Shown one piece after another: positions 16,464 through 25,730 of a DNA stretch of 64,000 nt (within the stretch, counting starts at the first letter, position 1; the number at the start of each line of letters is the position of its first letter). This DNA is from Burkholderia cepacia. Its GTDB lineage: Bacteria; Pseudomonadota; Gammaproteobacteria; Burkholderiales; Burkholderiaceae. Under the pieces are notes generated by a model. That model saw only the letters and a program-made list of their open reading frames with translations, was not told where the DNA came from and searched no databases. The stretch spans positions 868,001 to 932,000 of the forward strand of contig NZ_CP073638.1 in assembly GCF_029962485.1 (NCBI RefSeq), written 5' to 3'. The translations under genes and the position numbers were made by a program.

Positions 16464-17639
16464 ATGAAGCACGTCACTACCCGCCTGCGGCGCCTGTTCG
16501 CGCCAATCGGCCTGCACTGGTATCTCGCCCTCCTACTCGCGCTCGATGCGCTCATGGTGCTGCGCCCCGTCGTCGAGCATGCCAGGCTCGGCCTGCATCA
16601 CGCGTGGCTCGCCGATGCGCTGAACCTCGTCGACAACGCAGGGCTCGTCGTGCTGCCGCAAGTCGTCGTCGCGGCCGGCCTCGCCACGATGGCCATCGGC
16701 ATCGTGCTGCGCGCCCGCGTCGCGTGGGTGCTGTCGATCGTGCTGCTGGTCGCGGCCGCCGCGATCAGCTTGCTCGGCGGCTATCAAAGCCACGCGGTGT
16801 TCGTCTACACGGCCGTGCTGGTGGTTGCGCTGCTGTATTACTGGCGGCACTTCGACCGCGCGAGCGTGGCCGCAAGCAGCCTGTTTGCGTTGCTGAGCAT
16901 CGTGTCGCTGCTGATCTACGCGACCTTCGGCGTGCTGTACCTCGGCGACGAATTCACGCCGCCCGTCCACGACCTCGCCACCGCCGTCTATTTCTCGATC
17001 GTGTCGATGTCGACGGTCGGTTACGGCGACATCGTTCCGCACGCACCGACCGCACGCCTGTTCACCGCCTCGGTGATCGTCCTCGGCATCACGGTATTCG
17101 CGACGTCGATCAGCGCGGTCGTCGGCCCCGTGATCGGCGGCAATCTGAAACGGATCGTCAAGGGAGGCCTTTCGAACGTGATCCGCAAGCATCATTTCCT
17201 GATCGTCGGCGCGACGCCGGTGGCGCACGCGGTACACGACGGGCTGCGCAAGCGCGGCTACGCGGTGACCGTCATCGTGCCGGCCGGCGTCGAGCACAAC
17301 TACGCGGCCGCGACCGACCTGATCGTCGGCGACGCGACCGACCACGCGGTGCTGGAAAGCGCCGGCACGGCGACCGCGCGTGCCGTGCTGGCGCTGCGCT
17401 CCGACGACGCCGAAAACGCCTTCATCATCCTCGCGATCCGCGAGATCGCGCCGGCGGTGCGCACGGTCGCGCTCGTGAACCAGCAGCGCAACCTCGAACG
17501 GCTGCGCCTGCTGAAACCCGACATGGTGTTCTCGCCGCAGCAGCTCGCGGGCGAACTGCTTGCCAGCACGCTCAACGACGAACCAGTCGACAAGTCGGTG
17601 ATCTCGCACCTGCTGTTCGGCACGGCCGACGCCACCTAG
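16464..17639 (+). CDS. Kch-type potassium channel with RCK domain
   Basis: A 391-aa ion-channel protein. About six membrane segments (residues 15-225) include a pore loop with the potassium selectivity filter TVGYGD at 184-189. A cytosolic RCK/TrkA-N Rossmann domain begins at about 243 (HHFLIVGATPVAHAVHDGLRKRGY). The layout matches E. coli Kch and related ligand-gated potassium channels. It is a single gene. The stop codon lies inside a 10-bp tandem duplication (GCCACCTAGC at 17631 and 17641), a small slippage scar with no effect on the protein. Confidence 0.93.
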   Translation: MKHVTTRLRRLFAPIGLHWYLALLLALDALMVLRPVVEHARLGLHHAWLADALNLVDNAGLVVLPQVVVAAGLATMAIGIVLRARVAWVLSIVLLVAAAAISLLGGYQSHAVFVYTAVLVVALLYYWRHFDRASVAASSLFALLSIVSLLIYATFGVLYLGDEFTPPVHDLATAVYFSIVSMSTVGYGDIVPHAPTARLFTASVIVLGITVFATSISAVVGPVIGGNLKRIVKGGLSNVIRKHHFLIVGATPVAHAVHDGLRKRGYAVTVIVPAGVEHNYAAATDLIVGDATDHAVLESAGTATARAVLALRSDDAENAFIILAIREIAPAVRTVALVNQQRNLERLRLLKPDMVFSPQQLAGELLASTLNDEPVDKSVISHLLFGTADAT

Positions 17640-17710
17640 CGCCACCTAGCGCCGCGAGCCTGTGACCGTATGACCCGGGCCGGCCGGCGTGCGGCCGGTA
17701 CAATCGCGCG

Positions 17711-18142
17711 ATGTCCGAATTGCTCACTTACGGCGGCCTGTTCGCCGTGTCGATGGTCGCCGCGACCCTGTTTCCGCTCCAGTCCGAAGCCGTGCTCGCG
17801 GGCCTGCTGCTCGCCGGGCGCGAACCCGTGTGGGCGCTGGTGCTCGTCGCGAGCATCGGCAACGTCGCCGGATCGGCGATCAACTGGGCGCTCGGGCGCG
17901 GCATCGAGCACTTCCGCGACCGCCGCTGGTTTCCGGTCAAGCCGTCCGCGCTCGCGCGCGCCGAGCGCTGGTACGGGCGCTATGGCCGCTGGTCGCTGCT
18001 GCTCAGCTGGGCGCCGGTGATCGGCGATCCACTGACGATGATCGCCGGCGTGCTGCGCGAACCGCTGCCGACCTTTCTCGTCATCGTGACCATCGCGAAG
18101 GTCGGCCGCTATCTGGCCGTCGCGTGGCTCGTGACGCACTGA
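17711..18142 (+). CDS. YqaA/DedA-family membrane protein
   Basis: A 143-aa integral membrane protein of the short YqaA branch of the DedA/SNARE-associated family. It has the family core VLAGLLLAGREPVWALVLVASIGNVAGSAINWALGRGI and the C-terminal GVLREPLPTFLVIVTIAKVGRYLAVA. DedA-family proteins are linked to membrane lipid recycling and proton-motive-force homeostasis; the role of YqaA itself is not known. The ATG at 17711 has no strong ribosome site, but the N-terminus matches the family. It is 71 bp after the potassium channel gene on the same strand. Confidence 0.88.
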   Translation: MSELLTYGGLFAVSMVAATLFPLQSEAVLAGLLLAGREPVWALVLVASIGNVAGSAINWALGRGIEHFRDRRWFPVKPSALARAERWYGRYGRWSLLLSWAPVIGDPLTMIAGVLREPLPTFLVIVTIAKVGRYLAVAWLVTH

Positions 18143-18253
18143 CGCCCGCGGTCTTCTCCCGCGCCCGCCGGCCGTCGATCGACGGCATTCCGCTAAAGAT
18201 TTCGCCAAAGTTGCCGCATTCAGCGGACGACTGGCGGTGACGCGCGCGGCACG

Positions 18254-18496
18254 ATGCGCGACATCGTCGCGCGGGTCGACCAGGTCAGCACGCTGATCGG
18301 CGAGATCAGCGCCGCGTCGCGCGAACAATCGACCGGCATCGAGCAGGTGAACCTGGCCGTCGCGCAGATCGGCGACGCGACGCAGCAGAATGCGATGCTG
18401 ATCGCGGATGCCGAACGCGCGGCCGTCGCGCTGCGCGACCAGGCCGCGCAACTGTCGGACGCGGTCAGCGTGTTCCGGCTCGCACGCGACGCATGA
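18254..18496 (+). pseudogene. C-terminal remnant of a methyl-accepting chemotaxis protein
   Basis: An 80-aa frame that matches only the distal signalling helix of chemotaxis receptors: MRDIVARVDQVSTLIGEISAASREQSTGIEQVNLAVAQIG, then DATQQNAMLIADAERAAVAL and a receptor-type C-terminus. The rest of the receptor (ligand domain, membrane segments, HAMP and most of the hairpin) is absent. The preceding gene is an unrelated YqaA protein only 111 bp away. This is best read as a decayed fragment left by deletion. Expression is possible but no promoter is apparent. Confidence 0.82.
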
Positions 18497-18533
18497 CGGA
18501 CGCAGGATGATCGGCCACGGCCGGGCGCGCCGC

Positions 18534-20186
18534 CTACTTCTTGTCGCCCGCCAGGTCGATCGCCTTGTCCGAGCCGACCGCATTGCGCAGCTGGAACTTC
18601 TGGATCTTGCCGGTCGACGTCTTCGGCAGTTCGCCGAAGCGCACGGCCTTCGGCACCTTGAAGCCCGCGAGCAGTTGCCGGCAGTGCGCGACGATCTCCT
18701 CCTCGGTCGCGCTCGCGCCTTCGCGCAACTCGACGAACGCGCACGGCACTTCGCCCCATTTCGGGTCGGGCATCGCGACGACGGCCGCGACGGCGACGGC
18801 CGGATGGCGGTACAGCGCGTCCTCGACCTCGATGCTCGAGATGTTCTCGCCGCCCGAGATGATGATGTCCTTCTTGCGATCCTTGATCCGGATATAGCCG
18901 TCCGGCATCAGCACCGCGAGGTCTCCGGTATGGAACCAGCCGCCGTGGAACGCCTCGTCGGTCGCCTTCGGGTTCTTCAGGTAGCCCTTCATGCAGATGT
19001 TGCCGCGGAACATGATCTCGCCGAGCGTCTCGCCGTCGGCCGGCACCGGCGCCATCGTGTCGGGATCGAGCACCGTCGCGCCCGCTTCGAGGTGGTAACG
19101 CACGCCCTGGCGCGCATTGAGCCGCGCACGCTCCTCGTCGGACAGCTCTTCCCAGTGCGACTGCTTCGCGCACACGGTCGCCGGGCCATACACCTCGGTC
19201 AGCCCGTACACGTGCAGCAGGTCGAAGCCGATCTCCTTCATCTTCGCGATCACGGCCGGCGCGGGCGCCGCGCCCGCGACCATCGCGTGCACCGTGTGGT
19301 CGATCCCTTCACGGAATTCCGCCGGTGCATTCGCGATCGCGCTCTGCACGATCGGCGCGCCGCAGTAATGCGTGATGCGCTCGCGGCGGATCAGGTCGAA
19401 CACGGTCTTCGCGTCGAACTTGCGCAGGCACACGTTCACGCCCGCGCGCGCCGCGACGGCCCACGGGAAGCACCAGCCGTTGCAATGGAACATCGGCAGC
19501 GTCCACAGATACACCGCGTGCTTCGGCATGTCCCATTCGAGGAGGTTGCTGATCGCCGCGAGATACGCGCCGCGATGATGGTAGACGACGCCCTTCGGGT
19601 CGCCGGTCGTGCCGGACGTGTAGTTCAGCGCGATCGCATCCCATTCGTCGGCGGGCGGCGTCCATGCGTAGTCGGCGTCGCCGCCGGCCACGAACGCCTC
19701 GTAATCGGTCGCGCCGGCGAAACGGTCGGGATCGGCGGGCATCGCGTCGGCCACGCTGACGATCTTCAGGCCCGGCACCTCGAGCGCCGCGCGATGCGCG
19801 AACTCCGCGTATTCGGTGTCGACGATCAGCACCTTCGCCTCGCCGTGACGGAGCATGAACAGCACCGACGACACGTCGAGCCGCGTGTTGATCGTGTTCA
19901 GCACCGCGCCGGCCATCGGCACGCCGAAGTGCGCCTCGACCATCGCCGGAATGTTCGGCAGCATCGCCGCGACCGTGTCGCCGCGCTCGACGCCGGCCTG
20001 CACGAGCGCGCTCGCCAGCTGCTTCGCACGCGTGTAGGTCTCGCCCCAGGTGCGCCGCACGTCGCCGTGCACGATCGCGAGGCGCTCGCCGTAGACTTCG
20101 GCCGTCCGGACCAGGAAATCGATCGGGGTGAGCGGCACGTAATTGGCGTCGCGGCGGCCGAGTCCGGCCTCGAACATCTGCGTCAT
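18534..20186 (-). CDS. Acyl-CoA synthetase (AMP-forming, medium/long-chain)
   Basis: A 550-aa member of the acyl-adenylate-forming superfamily. The AMP/ATP motif YTSGTTGDPKGVVYHHRGAY, the GLTEVYGP motif, the TGDL hinge region and the catalytic lysine near the end (PKTSTGKIQKFQLR) are all present. It activates a carboxylic acid, typically a fatty or aryl acid, to its CoA thioester for beta-oxidation or synthesis. The ATG at 20186 follows GGAGACAGG. It is divergent from a Crp/Fnr-family regulator across a 168-bp gap with an inverted repeat, so co-regulation is plausible. Confidence 0.94.
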   Translation of the reverse strand: MTQMFEAGLGRRDANYVPLTPIDFLVRTAEVYGERLAIVHGDVRRTWGETYTRAKQLASALVQAGVERGDTVAAMLPNIPAMVEAHFGVPMAGAVLNTINTRLDVSSVLFMLRHGEAKVLIVDTEYAEFAHRAALEVPGLKIVSVADAMPADPDRFAGATDYEAFVAGGDADYAWTPPADEWDAIALNYTSGTTGDPKGVVYHHRGAYLAAISNLLEWDMPKHAVYLWTLPMFHCNGWCFPWAVAARAGVNVCLRKFDAKTVFDLIRRERITHYCGAPIVQSAIANAPAEFREGIDHTVHAMVAGAAPAPAVIAKMKEIGFDLLHVYGLTEVYGPATVCAKQSHWEELSDEERARLNARQGVRYHLEAGATVLDPDTMAPVPADGETLGEIMFRGNICMKGYLKNPKATDEAFHGGWFHTGDLAVLMPDGYIRIKDRKKDIIISGGENISSIEVEDALYRHPAVAVAAVVAMPDPKWGEVPCAFVELREGASATEEEIVAHCRQLLAGFKVPKAVRFGELPKTSTGKIQKFQLRNAVGSDKAIDLAGDKK

Positions 20187-20285
20187 GATCCTGTCTCCCG
20201 TGTTCTGTCGACCGGCGTGCATGCACCCCGGATCGTTTTGATGTGGTTCAATTGCCGACAGCCTAACGGGCGCTATTGTGAGCCG

Positions 20286-20305
20286 TCTGTCATCGAAACG
20301 ACAGA
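20286..20305. promoter_or_regulatory. Inverted repeat TCTGTC-N8-GACAGA
   Basis: A perfect 6-bp inverted repeat with an 8-bp spacer between the divergent acyl-CoA synthetase and Crp/Fnr genes, 49 bp before the regulator start. Its symmetry is compatible with a dimeric Crp/Fnr-fold protein, though it is not the standard E. coli Crp or Fnr consensus. Confidence 0.45.
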
Positions 20306-20354
20306 GTGCCTTTCGAGCGCTGCGCGTTATCCCTATCCTCGCAAACCCGCACCC

Positions 20355-21110
20355 ATGCACGACCACTCCGTTGCGCCGCCCGACGCGGCCGCCCGCCCGG
20401 CCGACCAGCCTCCCGAACCGGGCCCGCTGCCCGCCCTGTCGACGCTGTTCGGCCAGTGCGCGTGGTTCCGCACGCTGGCGCCCGAACACCAGGCGCTCGT
20501 GCTCGCGCAGTCGCGCGTCGAGCAGTGCGAGGCCGGCGACGTGATCGCGCACCGGCTCGCGCCGTCCGAGTACTGGATCGGCGTGCACCAGGGGTTGCTG
20601 AAGCTCGCGATCTTCAACGTGTCGGGGCGCGGCTGCACGTTTTCCGGCGTGCCGTCGGGCGGCTGGTTCGGCGAAGGCAGCGTGATCAAGCGCGAGCTGC
20701 GCAAGTACGAAGTCGTCGCGATCCAGCGCTCGAGCGTGCTGTTCGTGCCGGTCGACACTTTCCATGCGCTGCTCGATACCAGCCTGCCGTTCACGCGCTT
20801 CGTGATCCATCAGTTGAACAACCGGATGGGCGAATTCATCGCGTCGATCCAGAACAGCCGGCTGCTCGACGTCGACGCGCGCGTCGCGCAGGCGCTCGCG
20901 CAGCTCTTCAACCCCGACCTGTACCCGGATACCGGCCCGTCGCTATCGATCTCGCAGGAGGAACTCGGGATGCTCGTCGGCGTGTCGCGGCAGCGGATCA
21001 ACCAGGCGCTGCAGCAACTCGAGAAGCTCGGCGCGTTGCGGCTCGCGTACAACCAGATCGAGGTCGTCGATCTGCATGCGCTCGCGCGCTTCGGGATGGA
21101 GCAGCTGTGA
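20355..21110 (+). CDS. Crp/Fnr-family transcriptional regulator
   Basis: A 251-aa regulator. The cyclic-nucleotide-binding-like beta-roll (about 30-150) and dimer helix are followed by a Crp-type helix-turn-helix (about 185-245: LSISQEELGMLVGVSRQRINQALQQLEKLGAL). The N-terminal cysteine cluster of oxygen-sensing Fnr is absent (only isolated Cys at the start of the sensor domain), so it is not an Fe-S Fnr. It is divergent from the acyl-CoA synthetase gene. The start ATG at 20355 was chosen for the domain boundary; the long open frame upstream is antisense to the synthetase. Confidence 0.9.
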   Translation: MHDHSVAPPDAAARPADQPPEPGPLPALSTLFGQCAWFRTLAPEHQALVLAQSRVEQCEAGDVIAHRLAPSEYWIGVHQGLLKLAIFNVSGRGCTFSGVPSGGWFGEGSVIKRELRKYEVVAIQRSSVLFVPVDTFHALLDTSLPFTRFVIHQLNNRMGEFIASIQNSRLLDVDARVAQALAQLFNPDLYPDTGPSLSISQEELGMLVGVSRQRINQALQQLEKLGALRLAYNQIEVVDLHALARFGMEQL

Positions 21111-21296
21111 GCGCAGCGCGATCGGTGCAATCGCAGCCATCGCGACGCAGGCATTCCGTCTGCGGAATCGGCGGACGACCCGCGCGCCCCAAACTGACAG
21201 TTCCGCCAGTTTCGCGACAGTAACCCGTTCCACGCCGACGCCTATCATTCGGGTTCCCTTCACCGACGCCTGATCACCGCCTGTCCCGCTGCCTCC

Positions 21297-24200
21297 ATGT
21301 GGATCGTCAATCTCGCGCTCAAGCGCCCCTACACGTTCATCGTCATGGCCATCATGATCGTGCTGGCCACGCCGCTTGCGCTGATGCGCACACCGGTCGA
21401 CGTGCTGCCCGCGATCAACATCCCCGTCATCAGCGTGATCTGGAATTACAGCGGCTTCTCCGCGACGGAGATGACCAACCGGATCACCTCCGTCCATGAA
21501 CGGATCCTGACGACGACCGTCAACAACATCCAGCACGTCGAATCGACGTCGCTGCCCGGCATCGCCGTCGTGAAGGTGTTCCTGCAACCGGGCGCGAACG
21601 TGCAGACGGCGATCGCGCAGACGGTCTCCTCCGCGCAGGCGATCGTGCGGCAGATGCCGCAGGGCGCGACACCGCCGCTCGTGATCACCTATTCGGCCTC
21701 GAGCATCCCGGTGATCCAGCTCGGGCTGTCGAGCAAGACGCTCAGCGAACAGTCGCTCGCCGACATCGCGCTCAACTTCCTGCGCCCGCAGCTGATCACG
21801 GTGCCGGGCGTGCAGATCCCGTTCCCGTACGGCGGTCGCACGCGCGTGGTCGCGATCGACCTCGATCCGCAGGCGCTGCTCGCGAAGGGCCTCACGCCGG
21901 CCGACATCGTCAACGCGGTCAACGCGCAGAACCTCGTGCTGCCGACCGGCACGGCGAAGATGGGCCAGACCGAATACCGGATCGACACCAACGCGTCGGC
22001 CGATACCGTCGCCGACATCAACAACCTGCCGGTCCAGACCGTCAACGGCGCCACGACCTACCTGCGCGAAGTGGCGGCGGTGCGCGACGGCTTCGCGCCG
22101 CAGACCAACGTCGTGCGGCAGAACGGCCAGCGCGGCGTGCTGATCTCGATCCTGAAAAGCGGCGACGCGTCGACGCTCAAGGTCGTGTCGGACCTGAAGT
22201 CGCTGCTGCCGAAGGTGATCCCGACGCTGCCCGAGGGGCTCACGATCACGCCGTTGTTCGACCAGTCGGTGTTCGTCAACGCGGCCGTCCAGGGCGTGAT
22301 CCACGAGGCGCTGATCGCCGCCGTGCTGACCGCGATGATGATCCTGCTGTTCCTCGGCAACTGGCGCAGCACGCTGATCATCGCGATCTCGATTCCGCTG
22401 TCGATCTTCACGTCGCTGATCGCGCTGTCCGCGCTCGGCGAGACCATCAACATCATGACGCTCGGCGGGCTCGCGCTCGCGGTCGGGATCCTGGTCGACG
22501 ACGCGACCGTCACGATCGAGAACATCGAGCGGCACCTGCATCTCGGCACCAACCTGCACGACGCGATCCTCGAAGGCGCGGGTGAAATCGCGGTGCCTGC
22601 GTTCGTGTCGACGCTGTGCATCTGTATCGTGTTCGTACCGATGTTCTTCCTGACGGGCGTCGCGCGCTTCCTGTTCGTGCCGCTCGCGGAAGCCGTCGTG
22701 TTCGCGATGCTCGCGTCGTACGTGCTGTCGCGCACGCTGGTGCCGACGCTGGCGATGCTGCTGTTCCGCCCGCAGCAGGCCAGCACCGGCCCCGACCATT
22801 CGACGTCGCGCTTCGCGCGCATCCATCACGCGTTCAACCACGCGTTCGAACGGCTGCGTGCGTGGTACATCGTGTTGCTGAGCATCCTGCTCGTGCGCCG
22901 CCGCTTCTACGCGATGTGCTTCCTCGGCTTCTGCGTGCTGTCGACGGGCCTGGTATTCGTGCTCGGCCGCGACTTCTTCCCGAACGCCGATTCCGGCAAC
23001 ATCCGGCTGCACATGCGTGCGCCCACCGGCTACCGGATCGAGGAAACCGCGCGCCTCGCCGACCAGGTCGAGCGCGTGATCCGCGAAACCGTACCGCCCG
23101 ACGAGCTCGGCGCGATCGTCGACAACCTCGGCCTGCCGGTGAGCGGCATCAACCTGTCGTACAGCAACGCCGGCACGATCGGCACGCTCGACGGCGAGTT
23201 GCTGATCGCGCTGAAACCTGGCCACCGCGCGACCCAGCATTACGTGCAGACACTGCGCACGCTGCTGCCCGAGCGCTTCCCGGGCGTCGAGTTCTTCTTC
23301 CAGCCATCGGACATCATCACGCAGATCCTCAACTTCGGTCAGCCGGCCGCGATCGACGTGCAGGTGCTCGGCAACGATCTCGCGAGTAACATGACTATCG
23401 CGAGCAACCTGATGAAAAAGTTCAGGCAAATCCCCGGCGCCGTCGACGTGCACGTGCTGCAACGCAACGACGAGCCGACCCTGCTGGCCGACATGGATCG
23501 TACGCGCATGCAGCAGCTCAATCTCTCCGCGCAGAACGTCGCGCAGAACATGCTGATCTCGCTGTCCGGCAGTTCGCAGACGACGCCGTCGTTCTGGATC
23601 AACCCGCGCACCGGCGTGCAGTACCCGCTGCAGATCCAGACCCCGCAATACAGCATCTCGTCGGTCGACGACCTGCTCGGCACGCCAATCTCGGCGAGCG
23701 GCCGCACGGGCATGCCGCTGCAACTGCTCGGCAACCTCGTGCAGGTGCGCAGCACCGCGAACCCGGCCGTGATCACGCACTACAACATCCGCCCGGCGAT
23801 CGACGTGTACGTGAGCGTCGAAGGCCGCGACCTCGGCTCGGTCGCGGGCGAGATCGACCGCATCGTGTCCGACGCACGCGCCACGCTGCCGCGCGGCACC
23901 GACTTGACATTGCGCGGCCAGGTCGAAACGATGCGCACGTCGTATATCGGCCTCGGCGCGGGTGTCGCGATGGCGATCGTGCTCGTCTACCTGCTGATCG
24001 TCGTCAATTTCCAGTCGTGGCTCGACCCGCTGATCATCATCAGCGCGATGCCGGCCGCGCTCGCCGGCATCGCGTGGATGCTGTTCATCACCGGCACGCA
24101 CCTGAGCGTGCCCGCGCTGACGGGCGCGATCATGACGGTGGGTGTCGCGACCGCGAACAGCATTCTGGTCGTGTCGTTCGCGCGCCAGCGTCTCGCGGCC

Positions 24201-24464
24201 GGCGCGCCGCCGCTCACCGCCGCGCTGGAAGCCGGCGCGACGCGGATCCGGCCGGTGCTGATGACGGCGCTCGCGATGATCATCGGGATGGTGCCGATGG
24301 CGCTCGGTCTCGGCGAAGGCGCCGAGCAGAATGCGCCGCTCGGCCGCGCGGTGATCGGCGGGCTGCTGTTCGCGACCGTTTCGACGTTGCTGTTCGTGCC
24401 GCTCGTGTTCGGCGGCGTGCATGCGCGGCTGGCCCGCCGGCGCGCGCGCCAGGCTGGACACTGA
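21297..24464 (+). CDS. RND efflux inner-membrane transporter
   Basis: A 1055-aa proton-driven RND pump of the AcrB/MexB/MdtB type. It has 12 membrane segments and two large periplasmic loops (after TM1 and TM7). The N-terminus is MWIVNLALKRPYTFIVMAIM and the TM4 relay region is LALAVGILVDDATVTIENIE, with the paired Asp expected for proton coupling. It captures drugs, solvents or metabolites from periplasm or membrane. It heads a pump - adaptor - channel operon with a two-component system immediately after. Unlike mexAB-type operons, the transporter gene precedes the adaptor gene. Confidence 0.95.
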   Translation: MWIVNLALKRPYTFIVMAIMIVLATPLALMRTPVDVLPAINIPVISVIWNYSGFSATEMTNRITSVHERILTTTVNNIQHVESTSLPGIAVVKVFLQPGANVQTAIAQTVSSAQAIVRQMPQGATPPLVITYSASSIPVIQLGLSSKTLSEQSLADIALNFLRPQLITVPGVQIPFPYGGRTRVVAIDLDPQALLAKGLTPADIVNAVNAQNLVLPTGTAKMGQTEYRIDTNASADTVADINNLPVQTVNGATTYLREVAAVRDGFAPQTNVVRQNGQRGVLISILKSGDASTLKVVSDLKSLLPKVIPTLPEGLTITPLFDQSVFVNAAVQGVIHEALIAAVLTAMMILLFLGNWRSTLIIAISIPLSIFTSLIALSALGETINIMTLGGLALAVGILVDDATVTIENIERHLHLGTNLHDAILEGAGEIAVPAFVSTLCICIVFVPMFFLTGVARFLFVPLAEAVVFAMLASYVLSRTLVPTLAMLLFRPQQASTGPDHSTSRFARIHHAFNHAFERLRAWYIVLLSILLVRRRFYAMCFLGFCVLSTGLVFVLGRDFFPNADSGNIRLHMRAPTGYRIEETARLADQVERVIRETVPPDELGAIVDNLGLPVSGINLSYSNAGTIGTLDGELLIALKPGHRATQHYVQTLRTLLPERFPGVEFFFQPSDIITQILNFGQPAAIDVQVLGNDLASNMTIASNLMKKFRQIPGAVDVHVLQRNDEPTLLADMDRTRMQQLNLSAQNVAQNMLISLSGSSQTTPSFWINPRTGVQYPLQIQTPQYSISSVDDLLGTPISASGRTGMPLQLLGNLVQVRSTANPAVITHYNIRPAIDVYVSVEGRDLGSVAGEIDRIVSDARATLPRGTDLTLRGQVETMRTSYIGLGAGVAMAIVLVYLLIVVNFQSWLDPLIIISAMPAALAGIAWMLFITGTHLSVPALTGAIMTVGVATANSILVVSFARQRLAAGAPPLTAALEAGATRIRPVLMTALAMIIGMVPMALGLGEGAEQNAPLGRAVIGGLLFATVSTLLFVPLVFGGVHARLARRRARQAGH

Positions 24465-24500
24465 CTTTCGCCCCACTACCCGGTTGAATTGGTTGAATTC

Positions 24501-25730
24501 ATGGAAGAGAAACATCACAGCTCCGTCGGCATCCAGGTGGACGAACACGGCATGCACCTGCCGACGCGCACGTCGGTATCGCGGCGCGGGCGCATCGTCC
24601 TGATCGTGATCGGCGTGCTGCTGGCCGCCGGCGCCGCGCGCACGATCGTCGTCAACGTGCTGAACCGCAACCGGCTCGACGCGGTCGCCGAGCAGAACAC
24701 GCGCCAGTACGTGAACGTCGTGCATCCGGTCGACGCGGCCACCGGCGGCAAGCTGACGCTGCCCGGCACGCTGCGCGGCTTCGTCGAGGCGCCCATCTAC
24801 GCGCGGGCGAGCGGCTACGTGCTGCGCTGGCAGGCCGACATCGGCGCGCACGTGAAGCAGGGGCAGACGCTCGCCGAACTCGATACACCCGAGCTGAACC
24901 AGGAACTCGCGCAGGCCACCGCGCAACGCCAGCAGGCGCAGGCCGCGCTCGCGCTCGCGAAGACGTCGTTCGACCGCGCGCAGCAGCTGCGCCAGCGCGA
25001 TGCCGTGTCGCAGCAGGAACTCGACGACCGGCAAGGCGCGTTCAACCAGGGCAGCGCGAACCTCGCCGCGGCCGATGCGAACATGCGCCGGCTCACCGAG
25101 CTGAAGGGTTTCCAGCGGATCGTCGCGCCGATCGACGGGATCGTCACGCAGCGCAACGTCGACGTCGGCGATCTCGTCAATTCGGGCAACGCGGGCCGCT
25201 CGCTGTTCACGGTCGTGCAGGCCGACCGGCTGCGCCTCTACGTGCAGGTGCCGCAGGCGTACGCGCAGCAGGTGAAGGTCGGCCAGCACGTGAGCGTCGC
25301 GCAGGCCGAACTGCCGGGCAAGACGTTCGACGGCACGATCACGCGCACGTCCGAGGCGATCGACGTCGCGACGCGCTCGCTGCAGATCGAGATCACGCTG
25401 CCGAACCCGGACGGCCGGCTGCTGCCCGGCGCCTACGTGCAGGCCACGCTGCCGATGACGCCGGTCGGCCGCCTGCAGGTCCCGGCCAATACGCTGCTGT
25501 TCCGCGGCGAAGGCCCGACGGTCGCGACCGTCGATGCGAACGGGCAAGTCCATCTGAAGCAGGTGACGGTCGTGCGCACGATCGGCCAGACGCTCGAAGT
25601 CGACGGCCCGCTCACGCCGGCCGACCGCCTCGTCGCGAACCCGAGCGACGCGCTTGCGAACGGCGACAAGGTCGTCGTGCAGGCACCGGCCGCGCAACCG
25701 GCATCGGCCGCCTCGGGAGCGAAGTCGTGA
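24501..25730 (+). CDS. RND efflux periplasmic adaptor (MFP)
   Basis: A 409-aa HlyD/AcrA-type membrane-fusion protein. It has a cytosolic head, one N-terminal membrane anchor (about 32-53) and no lipobox, then a barrel-sandwich lipoyl domain with ASGYVLRWQADIGAHVKQGQTLAELDT, a coiled-coil hairpin rich in Gln/Ala (about 130-195) and a beta-barrel. It links the inner-membrane pump to the outer-membrane channel. The ATG at 24501 is 36 nt after the pump gene; a TTG at 24489 is an in-frame alternative. Its stop overlaps the GTG start of the channel gene. Confidence 0.93.
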   Translation: MEEKHHSSVGIQVDEHGMHLPTRTSVSRRGRIVLIVIGVLLAAGAARTIVVNVLNRNRLDAVAEQNTRQYVNVVHPVDAATGGKLTLPGTLRGFVEAPIYARASGYVLRWQADIGAHVKQGQTLAELDTPELNQELAQATAQRQQAQAALALAKTSFDRAQQLRQRDAVSQQELDDRQGAFNQGSANLAAADANMRRLTELKGFQRIVAPIDGIVTQRNVDVGDLVNSGNAGRSLFTVVQADRLRLYVQVPQAYAQQVKVGQHVSVAQAELPGKTFDGTITRTSEAIDVATRSLQIEITLPNPDGRLLPGAYVQATLPMTPVGRLQVPANTLLFRGEGPTVATVDANGQVHLKQVTVVRTIGQTLEVDGPLTPADRLVANPSDALANGDKVVVQAPAAQPASAASGAKS

